Part shown: positions 46,666 to 57,632 of the stretch, piece by piece
How the letters are laid out: each line of letters begins with the position of its first letter
Position numbering within the stretch: the first letter of the stretch is position 1
Source: Aselliscus stoliczkanus
Taxonomy: Eukaryota; Chordata; Mammalia; Chiroptera; Hipposideridae
Reading direction: 5' to 3'
Assembly: GCA_033961575.1 (NCBI GenBank)
Contig: CM066728.1
Span: 37,820,352-37,884,351, forward strand
Length of the DNA stretch: 64,000 nt
The notes under the pieces: generated by a model
Databases searched by the model: none
What the model was told of the DNA's origin: nothing
The model's input: the letters and a program-made list of their open reading frames with translations, nothing else
Made by a program: the position numbers and the translations under genes

Positions 46666-47367
46666 GGACATTTGGTCCTGTCCAGAACAGCTACTGGAGA
46701 CATTTGATCCACATGAAAAGGTTCTCTCCAAAATGTCCCTGGAGACATCTGAACCACATCTAAAGGTCCTTCGTATTTGGTCCCATCCCAAAATATCCCA
46801 AATATCCCAAAACGTGCATGGGGGTCCATGCCAAAAGGTCCTTGATATTTGGACGTACCCCATAATTTCCATGGAGACATTTGGTCTGTGCCCAAAAGTC
46901 CTTGAAGCAGATCCATGGACAAGTTATCATCCAAGTTCTTGGTGGTCACATTCAAATACAGCCACCAACCTCACAATGATACTGATAGGATCAAACCCAT
47001 GTTACTGAAACTGTTCACGGATAGAATGAAGAGGAAGCCAATAATCAGGCTGATACATGCTCGAGAGCAATTGCTCAACTTCAGAGTCACCCTGCCTAAC
47101 TTCATAATGAGGAAGAACAAGAATAAACACGAAATCCAAGATTACTCATAAATTACAGGAAAATAACATCCATACAATTTGAACAAGTTTCAGTGTTTGC
47201 ATTGTGCAATTAATCATGGACCAACGGCTCTGTGCACGTATTGGGACAGGACCAAATATCAAGGACATTTGGCATGGACCAAATGTGTCCATGGACATTT
47301 TGGACAGTGTCCTTAGGTGTGGACCAAATATCTCTGTGCACGTCTTGGACAGGCCCAAATGTCCACT
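46666..47367. mobile_element. Foldback element with inverted arrays of a GGACATTTGGTCC-like motif
   Basis: The left end starts GGACATTTGGTCCTGTCCAG. The complement of the right end reads GGACATTTGGGCCTGTCCAA. Inside each arm the short motif recurs in degenerate form: left at about 46668, 46700, 46745, 46778, 46838 and 46880; right at about 47250, 47275, 47300 and 47320. The non-repeated centre (about 46915-47200) contains a short frame, 46915-47151 plus, with MKRKPIIRLIHAREQLLNF. I do not recognise the family. It could be a foldback DNA transposon or MITE-like element; target duplications were not established. Confidence 0.6.
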
Positions 47368-48855
47368 AATCGAGCCCAGGAAGCTTAGATCCTAAGTCTA
47401 TGATCTTAATAACTAATACCTTCCATCTTAGTAATTCCACCTCATAAAATTTATCCAATATCTATGCTTCAACAAGTGCACAAAGATGGAATTATTAGGA
47501 TGTATTGTGGCACTATTCGTAATCGCAATCATCAAAGGTGAACTTACTATGATGGCAAGGACACATAACCTGCATGATACCTTCTAAATCTCTGTACTTA
47601 ATTTTGAATTTGTAAATATGTATAGTTTTTCTTTTAGATGCCCTACCCCCAAATTTTATAAGGTTCATACCCAAAACACCTGCATCCACTCCTGGCAATA
47701 TGAAAAAATTGGAAATAACTTAGATGTCCATCAGTAAATAACTAAATTAAGTAAATTACATTAAAGTAAAATACTATACTCTATATTAAGATTTCATATA
47801 TGTTAAGAAATGAGCATGAGGCAAAAGACTATACATAAAATAACCCCACTTAAGGAAATAGTTTATACAAATGCATGTGTTTGTATATATTCTAGAAAGA
47901 TAAATGATTTTTTTTTTAATGAATTAACACTGGAAGTTAGAAATGAGGTCCACAAAAAAGATGGAGAACTTTGATTTTCATTGTATACTCTTTTGTAAGA
48001 TTTTTATCACCTGCATACATTAATTTTTAAAGATTTAATTATATTTAAAGATACAAAAGACTAAAAATCTACTGTGGATAGTAACAAGTTTTCAGCACTT
48101 ACACAATATTTTATATCTTCAAATCACTGGAAATCATTATCTAATCTTACACTACTCTTACAGAGACCCAACTTCCTAAAAAATTATAAATTATAAATTT
48201 CCAACACTGTCACATTAATTGTGATATTTGGCTTAAATAAAAAAACATAGAAAAAGGGTTACAGTTGCCTGAAGTTACTTCCTGACATCTCTTTTTTCTT
48301 TATTACTGTGATGTAAATTAAGAAATAAACCATTTCTTGTGATCTCTCCCTTAAAATATAATAGCAATAGAATAGCAATTTATGGATGACCTTCCAAACC
48401 ATGATACAAATCTTTATTAGCTTTTCTCAAAATTAAATAGAAGATGGCTCATAATCAAACATGCAAAAGTTTTGAGTTTCTGTTAAAAATATGCATCTCC
48501 TCATATACAACCCAATCAACCTCCAATTCAACAAGTCCACCAGCCTTCTATGTGACTTGTTTCCCTTAATCAAACTGTCCCTCTAACATGTTATCTTCCT
48601 CCTATTATTGTACATATTTCCAAATCTTTCCAACTCACTCATTCGAACAGTATTCCCCTAACATAGCTTCACATAACTTTAGTATATGTTCAACCAAAGA
48701 CCAAACTTGAGCTAAGACTATAAAGGAAAATAGCCAAAAGCACACTTAATAAAACCAAGGTTCTTCTTAAGACATGAAAGTATTGCAGTCAATCCATTGA
48801 TTGACAAGGTGAATTCAGACAGTCTAATGGGTAAAACTGGTGTCATTTCCTACAA

Positions 48856-51190
48856 CAGGAGTCAGTAAACATTTTCTATAAAGGTCTAGAAAGTAAATAT
48901 TTTAGGTTTTTGAACCAAGAGGCAAACTCAGGGAATATTATGTAGGTATTAATATAACAAAAAAGAAAACAAATATTCACAAATATTTTATTGACAAACT
49001 CAACATATAATAATTGGGTACAATTTATCATAATACCAATCTACTAATGAGAAGGATAGAAATCTTTTGAGGGTGATAATATTTATCTTCATTGGGGTTC
49101 AAAGTTAAGGGCTTTTCATCAAAATCAACTATAAATGTCCACTTGTTACTACAGATATGTAATGAGATTTTATGTATTTGACCTTTAAAGATAGCTTTTC
49201 ATATATATGGGCATTGCCAATCTATAAGCAAATGATTATGATTTTAATTGAATATATTTATTGCTTAGCAGGCATTTATAAAATTATATTGCATGCTTTT
49301 TAGCAAGTCATTATAATACTGGTTCATTACTTCTAGTTCAAAGTTAGGTGGAAATTCCTCAATTGCACAGTTAAATGGATTTTGAAATGTCTAAATATTT
49401 GCACTAAGGTCCAAACCTCACTGCTGGAAATATAGCTTGAGCTCAGAAAATTCTTCAGCTACAAATTTTGTGGGAATGGTGATCTTGCTTCACATTCTAA
49501 TGTTTGACAACACAGGAAGACTATAAAACAGCCTGATATTACCTGGGATTCAAACAACATTAGTTGTCATCTAAATGACTTACTGCAGTATAAGTTCTGC
49601 ATACTAGCCCTGTATTAGCTTGTAATTTTAAGTTGAATTCAACAGGAAAATTATCAAGTCTTTAGCACAAGCTAATTTTCCAAACTTTGGGAATTTGGTG
49701 TTCAATAACAGTAACTGAGGGAAATTCTGAGTGTTGAAATATTTCAATCTGGGCTCTGAGCTCAAAAAAAGTCAAAATAAAACTTTTCCACTTCTAAATC
49801 ATCTAAGTCCTATGTGATGGGGCAAGTCAAGATATTTAGTTTTAATTTCTGACAAAAATTCATGTAATTGATGATGGTAAAGTCCACAAGAGCAAATAAA
49901 GGTCATTACTGACATTACTGATCCAATAATATATGATTATATTCAAATATTTTTCACAAAGTACTTGCTGATGAATAATACAGTGAATAACCATAGGATT
50001 TAAACACAACATTCTCCCAAGCTTTGTAAATTTGTTCAACAAAGCCTCTTTCTGATCCACACGTATTTGTAACACATCTTAACAGATTCTACTTCAGTTT
50101 GTACCAGATAAGTGTTTTCTTAACTTCTTTGAAACTATTCTTGTCTGTATTTTATCCACATAGACTAGTCACAGAAAGTAAGTCTTCAGTTACTTAAAAC
50201 TTGCCATTGACTCTTCAAATACACAACTGAGCAGTTTTGACTGCAACTGATAACTCATCAAGAGTCAGGGAAAACCACTTTTTTAACAAATTAACTAATG
50301 ATGTAGCTCCCAATATCTCAACTCTTCAAGCAAATGTTCTCACTGAAAGACAAATAGTCATAAATAAGTTTATTTTCTCTAGACATATTTCTTCAGTTAC
50401 TGTAGTGAAATACTAATTAATTCACCATTGGTAAATGGTTTTCCTTGGTCACCTAACAAATGAGCCACCCAGAAACTTATTTTGGTTGCATCCTCATTTT
50501 CATATTTTATTTTTCTGAAGAAAGTCTCCTCTGATGAGAAATGCTATTTCTAATTTTCTAATTTTTCTGACTAGCACTATCCTGTGAGCTGGTAATACTG
50601 GGATGAGTGTTTAGTCTGATAAATAAGCATATATATTTTAGCAGAGCCACAGTGTCACTGCAAAATAAACACAATGCTATACCATCTAATTCAAAAACAA
50701 AATAAGCTACACTCCACTGTGTCTTAAAATGTGACATTCAAAATCCATTATCTTTCTTGTTTTGACTTGATAGGCATGCACTGATAATAAAAAGTAAATA
50801 AAATGCTGTAGTACAGCAATATGTGTGGCACCCAAAATGCTGTTGAGTTATAACTGAGTCACCGTGATCTGAAGTGCACCAAGGAGCAGTGTAAAGTGAA
50901 GATAAGCACTATATATGGTCTCTGTCTCAAGTGTTCAACTTTGCCATTGTAGTAAGAAATTACCTATATACAACTGGCAAATGAACGAGTGTGGCTGTGT
51001 TCCAATAAAACTTTATTTATGTACTCTGATGTTAAAATTTCACATAATTTTTATATGTCACAAGATATAATTCTCCTTTTGATCTTTTTTTTTGAAACTA
51101 TTTAAAAATATAAACAGCATTAGCTCAGAGATTGCACAAAAATAGGTGGCAAACTGGATTTGGCCTATAGGCTGTAGTTTGCTACTCATG
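48856..51190 (-). mobile_element. Complete but inactive hAT (Tip100-like) DNA transposon
   Basis: Ends CAGGAGTCAGTAAAC (left) and, as complement of the right end, CATGAGTAGCAAAC. They are flanked by the 8-bp target duplications tcctacaa (48848-48855) and tcccacaa (51191-51198). A decayed hAT transposase is seen on the minus strand. It includes an HCIIHQQVLCEKYLNI segment (near 49950) and, upstream of it near 50260, LTLDELSVAVKTAQL, which resembles the LALDES(T)D catalytic region. The termini include CAATAAAACTTTATTTA near 51005-51021. Many stops make it dead. Subfamily name is not certain. Confidence 0.8.
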
Positions 51191-51545
51191 TCCCACAATA
51201 TCTAAGAGAATCGCTTTTCAACATGGATAATTACCATTCTTCAATTAAAAGATCTTATTTATAACCCATTGTAAAAGCAAAACACATTCTGACTTTAAAT
51301 TTTAAAAACTGTACTGGGAAACATGAGTACTGAGGTTGGGCTTTAGAATAGTTTAGAATACAAGACTATGCATTTAACAAAATCATCTGAAATTCAAATA
51401 TAGCTCCTATCAATAGGTAGTAAAACTTATAATAAAGAGAACTCAACTAAAACAAGAAAATTGAATCAACACAAGAACAAATAAAACCTTAACTCTTTAC
51501 CATTTTACTAAAATCAATCAAAATTCCTCTTTTGGCAGACATGTT

Positions 51546-51667
51546 TTTTTTGTTTTTGGTTTTTGGTTTTTTTTGAGGGCAGTGTCACTGGCCCTCATAT
51601 GTGGGACTGAACCGGGGCCGCTGGCTTCCCAAGCCAGTGCTTACCCACAGCGTCACTCGGCCGGCCC
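51546..51667 (-). mobile_element. Short tRNA-derived SINE, young copy
   Basis: Reverse copy with perfect 13-bp target-site duplication tggcagacatgtt at 51533-51545 and 51668-51680. GAGGGCAGTGTCACTGGCCC through CACTCGGCCGGCCC. Confidence 0.96.
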
Positions 51668-52929
51668 TGGCAGACATGTTAATGCTCATATTATTATGGA
51701 ATAACTTGCTATCTGTAATTTGCCTTAAACTCCTGATGTGGTAATTCATAACTCCATTTACCCTGCATTAAGTTTGAGGTAGATCACAAATGACTACATC
51801 ACCGATTCAAAATGCCCAAACCCATACAACAGACACTAAACATATTCTTCTAATTTTCAAAATTTCGTAGACCTGATTTTTTCAAGTTATTTTGATGGAC
51901 TAAAATTACTAAGTCACAAATTTTTCAATTAAACAGTGATTACATTAGAGGAAATACTTGCATATATAATCTTAATAAATAGATGATAATAAAAAATCAA
52001 TATAGTATCTCTTCCAGCATTTGGCAAAGAAGAGAGCCATAAAAGATGCAGATGGGTAGGGGTGTTGGAGAGAAAGAAGAGAAGTTACAGATAATAGAGA
52101 CAAAGGGAGTAGCCTCGGATTCAAGCCTGAAAGTATTATAACCTAAGAGCATGCGTAGTGGAAAGTTCACATTCTCAGATATCCAGTGGTATAAATTACT
52201 AGAGGCTGAGAAATAGCCCTCTATCACAATCATATTCTGCCAAACAAAAAAACATTTCCTATAAATAGGAAATAAACAATCTTATAAATAATTGAATTTA
52301 ACTCTTCTCTCTATATACATATACACCTTTATATAGTTGACAGATAACAAGAGTATGATAAAATGCTTAGTGGCACATATTTAGATCTACTAACTATGTT
52401 ATTTACTATTATATCACTAGATTTCCATCAAGGCTGAAAGGGGCAGGCAGCAACACTATATAATCTTGTTTTGGATATAGATACTAGCTGTGTAATAATC
52501 TCAGAACCTCTTACATTTATTTGAAAAAACCCTATATTATATAATATACAGAAACCAAGAATATAAATTATTAAATTTATGAGTAAGTTTCTGCTAATGA
52601 AAATGACAATTTTTATGTTACATTTAAGAATTTTAAAAAAGCAGAAAGAAAAAAATTAAAAGATATCTTTTTATGACTAACAAAGTGAAAAAGGTAACCT
52701 TAGAGAAAGGGCATCTATTAAACTTCAAATATCTTCCAAGACATGACTGGCACCAAAGTATTGCAGATCAGAAGAAAAAACAGTTAAGAGTGAAATGGAA
52801 CTTTTGTTAATCTATTGTAAAAATGCCAGTTTTCCCCAATAATGCTATACAATTTGAGGAATATAGTTCATTTGAAATTTAACATAAAGACATTCTTTAT
52901 ATAAAAGATACTCAAGTAGAGTAGTCCTC

Positions 52930-53170
52930 AGCCATTTTGGGTCATGAAGCCCTCTGAAAATTTGCTTGGACCTCCCCCAAGAAAGCAACACACACTTTTC
53001 TACAATTTTAGTGGGCTTCCAGCAGTGATTTTGAATCCTGTCTGCATGTTAAAATTACCAGAAAAGTTTACCAAAAATTCTAATGCTTGGATCTCACCCT
53101 CAAAAAATCTGATTCAGTTGGATTGGGTTGGGTCCCAGGCATCAGCATTTTTTAAAGCTCCCTAAGTGAT
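52930..53170 (+). repeat. Old MER5/MER20-like DNA transposon fragment
   Basis: CATGTTAAAATTACCAGAAA, TCTGATTCAGTTGGATTGGG and GGCATCAGCATTTTTTAAAG follow the usual ...TCTGATTCAGTAGGTCTGGG... pattern. Subfamily not assigned. Confidence 0.55.
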
Positions 53171-54180
53171 ACTAAGCCAGATATGAGATCCACTATTCAG
53201 AGACTCCCTGAAATCTCTCGTCTTCATTCACTCGCTCATTCAACAAAGATGTTAATTAATCATTCACAACATCTGACATCTAGCCAAGAATTTTGAAAAG
53301 TCCAAGAGAAATGTGCTCCAATTTTCTCTTTGTTTCATAGTCACTGCTGATCAGCATTCTGGCAGATTGCCATTATGACTCCTATTTATAGAGAAATTCT
53401 CCAAGGGTCAAAAACTAATGATTCTCACTTCCAAACTAATGTAACCTTTCACAAAGAACAGGGTAACCGATCTCTTAAACAAACATAAAGGAATGCAAAA
53501 CAAAAAGAAAAATGTTTCTGAAGCATCTCTTAACATCATTTCTTATTAATGCATTAGAGCATTTAAATGGCTAAGGAAAAATGTAGAACACAGGGAAGCA
53601 CAGACCATAAAAATTAGCATTTTCATATAGAGCTTTTGAGAGTGTTTTATACTAAAGCAATATAAAGCAATGTGATTCAGGGACAAATGCTTAGAGATGG
53701 ATAAGGAACAGAGACAATGGGAAGAAAAATAAATATCTAATATTCTAGAGAGAGTCATGCTAACAAAAAAGCCAAAGAAATGAGAAATAAAACCACATTT
53801 ATTTAACATTATTATAAATATTGGCCCCAACATGCTTCCCAAGTTAACCCATCCATTCACCTCCATTTCAAGATTTATTCTATGTATGTACACACATATA
53901 TATGTACTATTTTGTTATTAATAGACTCAGTCCTAAATACTATTCTGGAACTTATTTTTGCTATTTATCAAATAGTTTGGATATCTTTCCATACAAGCAT
54001 ATGTATTAACCTATCTCGTTTTATGTAAAACCTGCATAATGGAAAAATTGGGGATATAGTATGGATATGTCATAATTCATTTAACCAATCCCTTGCAGAT
54101 GAACATTTAAGGTGTTTTCAGTGTTCTGCCAAATAAAAGGACTGCTTTGAGACTTTTATAGTCCTTGGCCTCTATCAAAA

Positions 54181-54182
54181 TA

Positions 54183-54208
<26 letters not shown>
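54181..54208. repeat. (TA)n microsatellite
   Basis: About 13 TA units. Confidence 0.92.
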
Positions 54209-54213
<5 letters not shown>

Positions 54214-54479
54214 TTAAAAAATGATTTCTCAGAAAACCTCATTCATACACAAACATTAAAAAGTGAGAAATTTTAACCTAAAAATTGTTTGAAATATTTT
54301 TGTGTACACTGAATTTAATAATTAATGAAGGTGACATTATACCATGTAAGAGGTTTTTTTTCATCTTTTGGAACTAACTAAAAAATTTCAGATATCAAAT
54401 ATTTCCAAACGCCTTGAAAAACCTAAGCACTGTGCTTACACACCTTAATGTATAAAACCACCCCGAGCAATAAAACAAA

Positions 54480-54715
54480 AATAAAAAACTAATACATAGA
54501 ACCTACTATGTGCCAAAGACCATTCAAAGCATTCTACATTAATCCATGCATGTAATCTTACAACACTGAGTTGGGTGCCATTATTATTACTATTTTACAA
54601 TTAAGAAAAATGAGGCAAAAAGGAATTAAACAATCTGTCTAGTTTCTCAATGGTCATAAGCCATACTGTCAGGATTCAGACCCAGGCAACTCACTATATG
54701 CCTCTTGCATTGCAT
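54480..54715 (+). repeat. MIR SINE
   Basis: CCTACTATGTGCCAAAGACC, CATGTAATCTTACAACACTG, ATTTTACAATTAAGAAAAAT and CAGGATTCAGACCCAGGCAA fit MIR head, core and tail. Confidence 0.78.
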
Positions 54716-54716
54716 G

Positions 54717-54718
<2 letters not shown>

Positions 54719-54763
<45 letters not shown>
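54719..54763. repeat. (AC)n microsatellite
   Basis: About 22 AC units at the end of the MIR. Confidence 0.95.
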
Positions 54764-54765
<2 letters not shown>

Positions 54766-55444
54766 TGTAACTACCTTAGATTATCTTAACAGAGTCAACA
54801 AACGCATTGAATAACTCACTCTTGGAATAAAATTCTTGAGGAAAACCTAATCTTAAACTCATATCCTGAATTTAGACACTGCTCAATGAAATGTAGCTAA
54901 AGTTGTGCTTCAATAAGATGTAAGCTAGTAAATCTTCTATTACATTATCAAAGATTTATTATGCTTAGTTTATTACATTTTTGTTCATTTCTTCATCACC
55001 ATAATTAAGAAATAATGATTTATGAGCATAACTAGTTTTGTTCTCAATATACCCTGAAAAGCAATAAAACAAATTCTTCTTTGGCATAAGCTTATATAAG
55101 GTAGCTATTTTTAATTTTACAACATTAATCTCCAATAACTTTATGCTCATTCTTGCTTGGTGTTTATTAAAATAAATTAAAATAAATTTTACAGTAAAAT
55201 AAATTTTACTGTAAAGTCCTTGGAAGTATTAACCTTTGCAACTTTAAATATACAGTAAATATATTTTGATCCATAAGTGAATAAATTATTTGGGAACAAT
55301 ATAATGATTTAAAAAAATAATAACAGGAGTAATTTATACCATATTTCTTCACCAAGCAGGACAGGAGTTAAGAAATGGAATTTGTCTGCACAAAAATTGA
55401 GACACTCTACCATCCAGTTTACACCATGCATTCAACTCTATTGT

Positions 55445-55795
55445 TTAGAGCGGAGTTTGTCACCCTCGGCACAGCTAGCATTTTCACCAAATAATTCTTT
55501 GTTTTAGGAGGCTGTCCTGCACACTGTAGGATGGATGTTCAGCAGCACCCATGCCTTCTGCCCATTAGATACCAGTAACACCTTCCCACCTGACAAACAA
55601 AAATGTCTCCAGAGGGCCGGCCGAGTGGCGCGGTGGTTAAGAGCTGGCTTGGGAAGTCAGCGGCCCCGGTTCGGATCCCACATGTGAGGGCCAGTGACAC
55701 TGCCCTCAAAAAAAAAAAAAAAAAAAATGTCTCCAGATATTGCCAAATTTCCCCTGGGGACAAAAATCACCCAGAGTGAGAACCACTGGCTTAGA
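55445..55795 (+). mobile_element. MER5A-type hAT element interrupted by a SINE
   Basis: CCTCGGCACAGCTAGCATTT ... GCTGTCCTGCACACTGTAGG ... GCCCATTAGATACCAGTAAC, then the SINE, then ATATTGCCAAATTTCCCCTG ... GAGAACCACTGG. Charlie-group nonautonomous element. Confidence 0.85.
55614..55724 (+). mobile_element. Short tRNA-derived SINE, young copy
   Basis: GGGCCGGCCGAGTGGCGCGG through TGCCCTC and poly(A), with perfect target-site duplication aaatgtctccaga at 55601-55613 and 55725-55737. It lies within MER5A. Confidence 0.97.
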
Positions 55796-56774
55796 AATAA
55801 CTGACACTAACAGTATATCTAGGGCTTCATATCATGGGGGACAGCTTCAACAATCCTAATATGGCTACTAGGAAAAACCTAATGCAGGGTACTCCCATGC
55901 CTCCATTCCTCTCATCAACAGTCAATCCACCATAATTATTGAGCCTTCATCTTGTACAGGTGATTCGACAAATATTTGTTTCTTCAATCCCAACTGGCCA
56001 ACTTTAAAGATATTAAACCCGTTTCCAAGAGCTAGTCCCAGGATCATGCCACTCAGTTACTGATTTACAACTTTACTACATTACTGAACAATCGAAAGGA
56101 GACTGTTTAATTATATTAGATGGGGACTTTGGGCTGAGTCTTTTGAGATAAACTTCCAGGTCGGATGATACAATATGCCCAACATCGAAGAGAAAATGAG
56201 TGCATAATCATTTCTAGAAACAAGTGCATACAGTGCTTATTAATAAATGTAAGTTTCTTTGTGTTGCTCCTGAAAAATATCAAGAGATAGGTTAAATATT
56301 TAAAAGTAGAATGCGTTCATCATATTTTCTAAATTTAACAGTTCAATTAAACGTCAAATTTTTGTACTGAATGAATGCTGCTGACATCTACGAGTCTCTT
56401 ATTTCTAATACTCAGTGTCCTCATTTCCAAAATAGTTCTGCCAATAAGTTTTGAGGATGATATGGGTTTTTTTAAAAAAGGATAAGTTTTGAAAAGAATA
56501 AAGAATTATTTAAATATAAGATATTAGCAATCACTGGATGAATAATACATCACAGGGAATTCTGATTTTTCAGAATTATCAAAATTAGTGCATAATGAGT
56601 AAAAGTTAATATCTTTCTGAAAACACTTCATTCTGACCAAACTACAATCAGTTTATTTTTAATTTACTTTTCACCAATTGCAAAAAATAAAAATTGGGAT
56701 TTTTAAATCTGATAATGTACAACTATAAATAATAATACTAATATTTAAAAGGCTCAGGCTTTCTAAATACTTAC

Positions 56775-56894
56775 ATTGATTGCAAGCTTTCTGCTGTTAA
56801 ATTATTCCACATAATCTCATTTGCCTGAAGATTTTCATTGTCTTCTAGTAAGGAAGTATCAAACTCAATTTCTTGTTCTTTAGCAGCTGATGTT
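56775..56894 (-). CDS. FER: FER coding exon, FX region (about residues 268-308)
   Basis: This 120-bp exon has acceptor ctag at 56898-56895 and donor GTAAGT from 56774. It completes Arg (AG|A) and ends with AT|, which becomes Met with the G of the following exon. It reads [20 protein letters not shown], then [19 protein letters not shown]. It joins F-BAR to the coiled coil and belongs to the FX segment. Small differences from remembered human FER (Ser for Thr, Asp for Glu, Ser for Val near the end) are conservative. The next exon in transcription order is 17 kb away, and this long intron holds most of the mobile elements of the window's right half. Confidence 0.95.
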
Positions 56895-57494
56895 CTAGTA
56901 AAGCATGCAAAATAATTTTGATCAATATGAATATCTCCTCATAATACATCTTAGAACACATCAAAGGCAGAATATTTTTTTCTCATCCAAAATAATGTTA
57001 CAAAGAAGAATAAACACAAATAGAATAAATCAAATTAAACCTTAGGCATCAAAGACCTAGTCATATAATTTCAGCCTTAATTTCCTCATTTATAGACTAC
57101 AGATATAAACTGGTTTTATTCCTGTCACAATGGTAATGAGTATAAAATAAGATGACAGATGCATGGAAAAGTAATTGGTGCATTATACAGTTTAATACAC
57201 AATGTCATAGTATTATTATGTAAGTCTTAAAAAGAAAATATAATTTCATAGATTAAATACAGATTGAAACAATGATATAGTTACAACTGAAAATTTTTTA
57301 AAGATCATTATATAAATAGTTATCATCGTTGAGAAAGGACTTTGAAAATAATTAAAAGCAGACAAATTAATCTGAAATACCCAATGTCCTAACAAGTTCT
57401 TCAGTATTTCTTATTTTAACTTGGTTAAATATTATATGATACAAAAATAATACTGTCATCAACACTGAAAGAAGAATGAAACTATCATACATAC
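56895..57494 (-). other. Short FER intron (600 bp)
   Basis: This intron lies between the exons covering residues 222-268 and 268-308. Donor GTATGT and acceptor CTAG are both visible. It is AT-rich and no repeat or other feature was recognised. Confidence 0.9.
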
Positions 57495-57632
57495 CTGTGA
57501 ACATCTATGAAATTATTATATTCTGTGCTAGGGTCTATCTGCTCCACTGACATTTGAATCTCTTTATGGACATTCACTATTTCTTCTGTAACAAGACTAG
57601 TTATCTGGCTGTATTCATCAAATATACCTTTT
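57495..57632 (-). CDS. FER: FER coding exon, end of F-BAR / start of FX (about residues 222-268)
   Basis: This 138-bp exon has acceptor ttttcag at 57639-57633 and donor GTATGT from 57494. Its first base completes the leucine codon opened by the upstream exon (CT|A), and it ends on AG|, which is completed as Arg by the next exon. It reads [20 protein letters not shown], then [20 protein letters not shown], then FIDVHR. In the family this covers the last F-BAR helix and the entry to the FX segment, the basic extension that in FER binds phosphatidic acid. It seems identical to the human sequence as far as I can recall, which marks strong constraint in an otherwise AT-rich intron landscape. The intron to the next exon is only 600 bp. 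Confidence 0.95.

Larger units (their letters stand above)
39825..56774 (-). other. FER intron between the residue-308 exons (17 kb)
   Basis: This is the longest complete intron in the window. It holds an MLT1-type LTR, long SINEs, the foldback element (46.66-47.37 kb), a complete dead hAT transposon (48.86-51.19 kb), MER5 and MIR fragments and dinucleotide repeats. Nothing recognisable was seen in 40570-41320, 42380-42920, 43650-44390, 44900-46450, 47410-48840, 51690-52920 and 53180-54170 beyond AT-rich sequence. Confidence 0.85.

Noticed and set aside
53546..53893. 115-codon minus-strand frame
   Set aside because: AT-rich intron frame with no recognisable domain, splice signals or repeat identity; chance length is plausible.
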